DNA of 8,898 bases from Pseudorhodobacter sp. (GTDB taxonomy: Bacteria > Pseudomonadota > Alphaproteobacteria > Rhodobacterales > Rhodobacteraceae). The notes under the pieces were generated by a model. The model did no database searches, was not told the DNA's origin, and saw only the letters and a list, made by a program, of their open reading frames with translations. The position numbers and the translations under genes are program-made. The DNA lies in contig JACMNW010000459.1 in NCBI GenBank assembly GCA_014378345.1, forward strand, positions 1 through 8,898, written 5' to 3'. This document shows positions 6,475-8,898 of this stretch, one piece after another; the first letter of the stretch is position 1, and every line of letters starts with the position of its first letter.

Positions 6475-6921
6475 ATGATTGGCCTGAAGAAAAAACGCCG
6501 CATCCAGATTATCGTACTTGCCTTCGTGGCGCTTGCCGGATCAACCGCTTTGATCGGCTATGCCATGCAAGACGGTATCAATTTCTTTCGCTCTCCCAGT
6601 CAGATAGCGGCTGATCCTCCCACGTCATCTGAAGTGTTTCGTATCGGTGGTCTGGTCGAGGCGGGTTCTGTCAACCGGGGCAATGGTAAGACTGTTACCT
6701 TCGCAGTGACCGATGGCGGGGCCACCATTCCGGTCAGCTATACCGGTATCCTGCCCGATTTGTTTGGCGAAGGTCAGGGCATGGTTGCCACCGGGTCGCT
6801 GGTAACGGGCACTTTTCATGCCACGGAAATCCTTGCCAAGCACGACGAATCCTACATGCCAAAAGAGGTGATCGACGCATTGAAAGAACAGGGCGTCTAC
6901 AAAGAACCGAACGGGTCGTAA
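6475..6921 (+). CDS. ccmE: Cytochrome c-type biogenesis heme chaperone CcmE
   Basis: CcmE receives heme from the CcmABCD complex in the periplasm, holds it covalently on a histidine, and passes it to the CcmF/H ligase for attachment to apocytochrome c (System I). The 148-residue protein begins with a basic stretch KKKRRIQ and one membrane anchor (about residues 10-30), then a beta-barrel OB domain (VFRIGGLVEAGSVNRG, VTFAVTDGG, VSYTGILPDLF, VVATG-like and GTFHATEIL). It ends with the heme-binding motif AKHDESYMPKEV, with His123 and Tyr127. GAGAA (6466-6470), overlapping the argC stop codon, is the ribosome binding site. ccmF, which I recall as often following ccmE in this order, is not next here; a lysis cassette is. 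Confidence 0.96.
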   Translation: MIGLKKKRRIQIIVLAFVALAGSTALIGYAMQDGINFFRSPSQIAADPPTSSEVFRIGGLVEAGSVNRGNGKTVTFAVTDGGATIPVSYTGILPDLFGEGQGMVATGSLVTGTFHATEILAKHDESYMPKEVIDALKEQGVYKEPNGS

Positions 6922-6929
6922 TCGCGGCC

Positions 6930-6938
6930 TTAACCAAA
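6930..6938 (+). promoter_or_regulatory. Possible CtrA half-site upstream of the lysis genes
   Basis: TTAACCAAA at 6930-6938 resembles the TTAACCAT half-site bound by the response regulator CtrA, which is known to influence GTA gene expression in Rhodobacter. The partner TTAA at the canonical 7-nt spacing is absent on both sides, so this is only a half-site and may be chance. Confidence 0.2.
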
Positions 6939-6954
6939 CCCGTCTGATGTTTTG

Positions 6955-6969
6955 CCCCAACCAAAGGGG
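6955..6969 (+). promoter_or_regulatory. Small hairpin covering the muramidase ribosome binding site
   Basis: CCCC (6955-6958) can pair with GGGG (6966-6969) around a 7-nt loop. The GGGG is the core of the Shine-Dalgarno sequence AAAGGGGA of the muramidase gene, whose ATG follows at 6977. Four G-C pairs could weaken initiation, but the stem is short and may not matter in the cell. Confidence 0.3.
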
Positions 6970-6976
6970 AATCCAG

Positions 6977-7588
6977 ATGAAAACCGTCGCCGAAATCGCC
7001 ATTGAAATCGTCGCCCGCGAAGGCGGCTTTGTGAATGACCCCGATGACCCGGGCGGTGCCACCAATCACGGCGTCACCGTGCAAACAATGCGCCGCCTTG
7101 GACTGGACCTGACAGGTGACAACCGCGTCACAGTGGACGATGTCAAACGCCTGAACGCTGAAAAAGCCACGCAGATTTTCATCGAATACTATTACCAACG
7201 TCCAAGCCTTGGCGGGTTGCCAGAAAGCTTGCAACCGTCCGTCTTCGATATGTATGTCAACGCCGGGGCCAATGCCGTCAAAGTTTTGCAACGTTTGCTG
7301 ACCGACATGGGTTTTCCCTGCGATCCTGACGGTGCCATTGGCCCCGCCACCATTCGCGCCGCCCAAATGGCGCAGGATGCTGCCCCCTCCTACCTTGCCG
7401 ACGCCTACGCCATTGCGCGCCGCAATTATTACTACGCCATCGCCGATGCCCGCCCTGCCAGCCGCAAATTCGCCCGCAAACGTGACGGGGGCAAAGGTGG
7501 CTGGATCACGCGGGCCGAAGGCTTCATGGCCTTTAAATATCACCTGACCGACGCACAACATACTGCACGGGTAGCATCATGGGGCTGA
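6977..7588 (+). CDS. Holin-associated N-acetylmuramidase (glycoside hydrolase 108 family), GTA-type endolysin
   Basis: A 203-residue peptidoglycan hydrolase cleaving the glycan strand. The N-terminal GH108 domain has AREGGFVNDPDDPGGATNHG (13-32) with the probable catalytic Glu15, then GVT, and YYYQRPSLGGLP and SVFDMYVNAGANAV further on. The C-terminal part (about 99-190) looks like PG_binding_3, with VLQRLLTDMG and DGAIGPATIRAA. Residues 44-55 (DLTGDNRVTVDD) resemble an EF-hand/dockerin calcium loop. There is no signal peptide or membrane anchor, so it depends on the holin encoded next, whose gene overlaps by 10 nt. The start is fixed by AAAGGGGA (6963-6970); an upstream in-frame ATG at 6947 has no such site. 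The pair resembles the endolysin/holin genes rcc00555-556 of Rhodobacter capsulatus GTA as I remember them. Confidence 0.88.
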   Translation: MKTVAEIAIEIVAREGGFVNDPDDPGGATNHGVTVQTMRRLGLDLTGDNRVTVDDVKRLNAEKATQIFIEYYYQRPSLGGLPESLQPSVFDMYVNAGANAVKVLQRLLTDMGFPCDPDGAIGPATIRAAQMAQDAAPSYLADAYAIARRNYYYAIADARPASRKFARKRDGGKGGWITRAEGFMAFKYHLTDAQHTARVASWG

Positions 7589-8061
7589 TCGGCAAAATCA
7601 TCGGCGGCCCCGCCGCTGTCAGCGCCCTGGGCGACGCCGCCAAAGGTCTGGCTGAGGTATTCACCCCCTCTGCCACCCGCCGCATGGAGCTGTCAGCCGA
7701 GGCGCAAATGGCCGCGCTGCGCCAGCTTGGTGAAGAGTACGGCTTGCCCGGTACTGGCTGGTTCGACCGCGCCGTCAACGGCCTGAACCGCCTGCCGCGA
7801 CCACTTCTGGCATTCGGCACCATCGGCCTGTTCGTTTACGCCATGGTTGACCCCGCCCGCTTCGCGGCCCGGATGGTTGGCCTCAACGCGGTGCCAGAAC
7901 CGCTGTGGTGGCTATTGGGTGCCGTAGTGGCCTTCTACTTCGGTGCGCGGGAATCCTATTATTTCCGGGGCCGCACCACTGTTCCCAACCCCAATATTCC
8001 GCAACCAATGGCCCAAGATGACAACTCCGCGCTGACAGAGTGGCGCAACGCGCAAAGCTAA
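7579..8061 (+). CDS. Holin family protein (GTA holin 3TM type)
   Basis: A 160-residue membrane protein expected to form inner-membrane lesions that let the muramidase reach the cell wall. It begins with an amphipathic, glycine- and alanine-rich stretch (MGLIGKIIGGPAAVSALGDA), followed by a charged helical region (about 31-57) and the family-like GWFDRAVNGLNRLPRPLLA. Membrane segments are visible at about 74-91 (LLAFGTIGLFVYAMV) and 107-123 (LWWLLGAVVAFYFGA), after which comes ESYYFRGR and a polar tail. Whether the N-terminal stretch is a third membrane segment is unclear. Its ATG lies inside the end of the muramidase gene (overlap 7579-7588) and only a weak ACGGG precedes it, which suggests translational coupling. 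Identification is by features and neighbour, moderately sure. Confidence 0.82.
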   Translation: MGLIGKIIGGPAAVSALGDAAKGLAEVFTPSATRRMELSAEAQMAALRQLGEEYGLPGTGWFDRAVNGLNRLPRPLLAFGTIGLFVYAMVDPARFAARMVGLNAVPEPLWWLLGAVVAFYFGARESYYFRGRTTVPNPNIPQPMAQDDNSALTEWRNAQS

Positions 8062-8081
8062 CCCACCCCCGGCGTCCTTGA

Positions 8082-8123
8082 CCTGTCTCGCGCCCTCTGG
8101 CATTGCCAAGGGCTTGAGACAGG
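8082..8123 (+). promoter_or_regulatory. Long hairpin in the argS leader reaching the ribosome binding site
   Basis: CCTGTCTC (8082-8089) pairs exactly with GAGACAGG (8116-8123). After a 3x3 internal loop, CCCT (8093-8096) pairs with AGGG (8109-8112), and after one bulged base TGGC (8098-8101) pairs with GCCA (8105-8108) around the loop ATT. This gives 16 pairs in 42 nt. The last AGG of the right arm is part of AGGA (8121-8124), the probable Shine-Dalgarno sequence of argS. No U-run follows on either strand, so it is not a classical terminator. It may end holin transcripts in another way, or control argS translation. Confidence 0.55.
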
Positions 8124-8133
8124 ATTTGAGCAT

Positions 8134-8898
8134 ATGAACCTTTTTGCCGACCTTCGGATAGCAGTCACCGATGCTGTTGCCTCCCTTCAGGCACAAGGCA
8201 CTCTACCCGCGGGGCTGGACCTCTCCGCCATCGCGGTAGAACCGCCGCGCGATGCCAGCCACGGCGATATGGCCACCAATGCCGCAATGGTGCTGGCAAA
8301 ACCCGCTGGTATGGCCCCAAAAATCATTGCCGAAGCCCTTGCCATCCAACTTGCAAAAGACCCGCGCATCACCGCGGCAGATGTTGCTGGCCCCGGTTTT
8401 CTCAACCTCCGCCTCGCAGCCAGTGTCTGGCAGGGCCTAGTTAAAACCGTTCTGGAAACCGGCCCCAACTTTGGCAAATCCACGCTAGGGCAGGGCCAAC
8501 GCGTCAACATCGAATTCGTTTCCGCCAACCCCACTGGCCCGATGCATGTAGGCCACGTGCGCGGCGCTGTGTTCGGCGATGCACTGGCACGCTTGTTGTC
8601 CTTCGCCGGTTACGACGTCACCCGCGAATACTACATCAACGATGGCGGAGCACAGGTCGATGTGCTGGCCCGGTCGGCGTATGAGCGGTACCGCGAAGCC
8701 TGCGGGCTGGAGCCGGAGATTCGCGAAGGCCTGTACCCCGGCGATTACCTGATCCCGGTCGGTGAGGCGCTGAAAGCCCAGTTTGTCGACAGTTTGCTTG
8801 ATAAGGGCGAACAATTCTGGCTTGCCGAAATTCGTGAAATCGCCACCGACCTGATGATGAAAATGATCCGCGAGGATCTGGCATTGCTTGGCGTGCAG
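8134..8898 (+). CDS. argS: Arginyl-tRNA synthetase, N-terminal part (runs off the right edge)
   Basis: ArgS is the class I synthetase that charges tRNA-Arg with arginine using ATP in the cytosol. The frame is open for 255 codons to the window end; full-length enzymes are about 580 residues. The N-terminal additional domain that contacts tRNA is visible, with VEPPRDASHGDMATNAAMVL (36-55) and ADVAGPGFLNLRL (82-94). The catalytic domain then opens with VNIEFVSANPTGPMHVGHVR (124-143), where HVGH (138-141) is the HIGH signature, followed by YYINDGGAQVDVLARS. The KMSK-like region lies beyond the edge. ATG 8134 is chosen because AGGA (8121-8124) precedes it and the protein begins MNLFADLR. The leader hairpin just upstream could affect its translation. 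Its position after the lysis pair may be incidental. Confidence 0.96.
   Translation, partial: MNLFADLRIAVTDAVASLQAQGTLPAGLDLSAIAVEPPRDASHGDMATNAAMVLAKPAGMAPKIIAEALAIQLAKDPRITAADVAGPGFLNLRLAASVWQGLVKTVLETGPNFGKSTLGQGQRVNIEFVSANPTGPMHVGHVRGAVFGDALARLLSFAGYDVTREYYINDGGAQVDVLARSAYERYREACGLEPEIREGLYPGDYLIPVGEALKAQFVDSLLDKGEQFWLAEIREIATDLMMKMIREDLALLGVQ

Noticed and set aside
6734..7561. Minus-strand open frame of 275 codons
   Set aside because: It lies opposite ccmE and the muramidase gene, both with clear family motifs and ribosome binding sites. Long antisense frames are common in GC-rich DNA, and the product has no recognisable motif.
6977..8061. Muramidase-holin pair as part of a prophage
   Set aside because: Housekeeping genes flank it directly on both sides (ccmE and argS), and no integrase, capsid, tail or attachment repeats are visible.
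8078..8106. TTGACC at 8078-8083 as a -35 box for argS
   Set aside because: The place 16-18 nt downstream has only CATTGC-like sequence, a poor -10 box, and the region is better explained by the hairpin.

Overview
The window looks like chromosomal DNA of an alphaproteobacterium, most probably a Rhodobacterales/Roseobacter-group species. The grounds are the moderately high GC content, a small PurL, a LysR protein of the type common in that order, a CcmE heme chaperone downstream of argC, and a muramidase plus 3TM holin pair of the gene transfer agent (GTA) lysis type. The assignment rests on remembered family resemblance, not on a search.

Left part (1-1555, minus strand): the first 518 codons of purL (purine synthesis), running off the left edge. 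Its leader carries a hairpin and a separate perfect dyad. From about 1826 to 2403 on the plus strand lie the remains of a two-gene module: a YCII/DGPF-domain protein with an in-frame stop, and the C-terminal part of an ECF42-type sigma factor broken by deletions and a frameshift. From 2433 to about 2549 on the minus strand a weak promoter, a nested stem-loop, an exposed CCUCCC stretch and a strong intrinsic terminator lie in the order expected of a small RNA of roughly 80 nt.

Middle part: a LysR regulator (2618-3511, minus) diverges from a run of plus-strand genes across an intergenic region with two dyads. The plus-strand genes are a PlsC-like acyltransferase (3696-4574), murI (4593-5405, D-glutamate for peptidoglycan), argC (5439-6467, arginine synthesis) and ccmE (6475-6921, cytochrome c heme delivery). 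The first two are 18 nt apart and argC-ccmE 7 nt apart, so at least parts are probably co-transcribed.

Right part: a glycoside hydrolase 108-type muramidase (6977-7588) overlaps a holin gene (7579-8061) by 10 nt. This is a compact lysis cassette with no phage structural genes in view and resembles the detached lysis genes of Rhodobacterales GTAs. It is followed by argS (8134 to the right edge), whose leader forms a long hairpin reaching into the probable ribosome binding site. I saw no tRNA, rRNA, CRISPR array or intact insertion sequence. No clearly new multi-gene system is visible. The best candidates for something undescribed are the small RNA, the argS leader hairpin and an EF-hand-like loop inside the muramidase.
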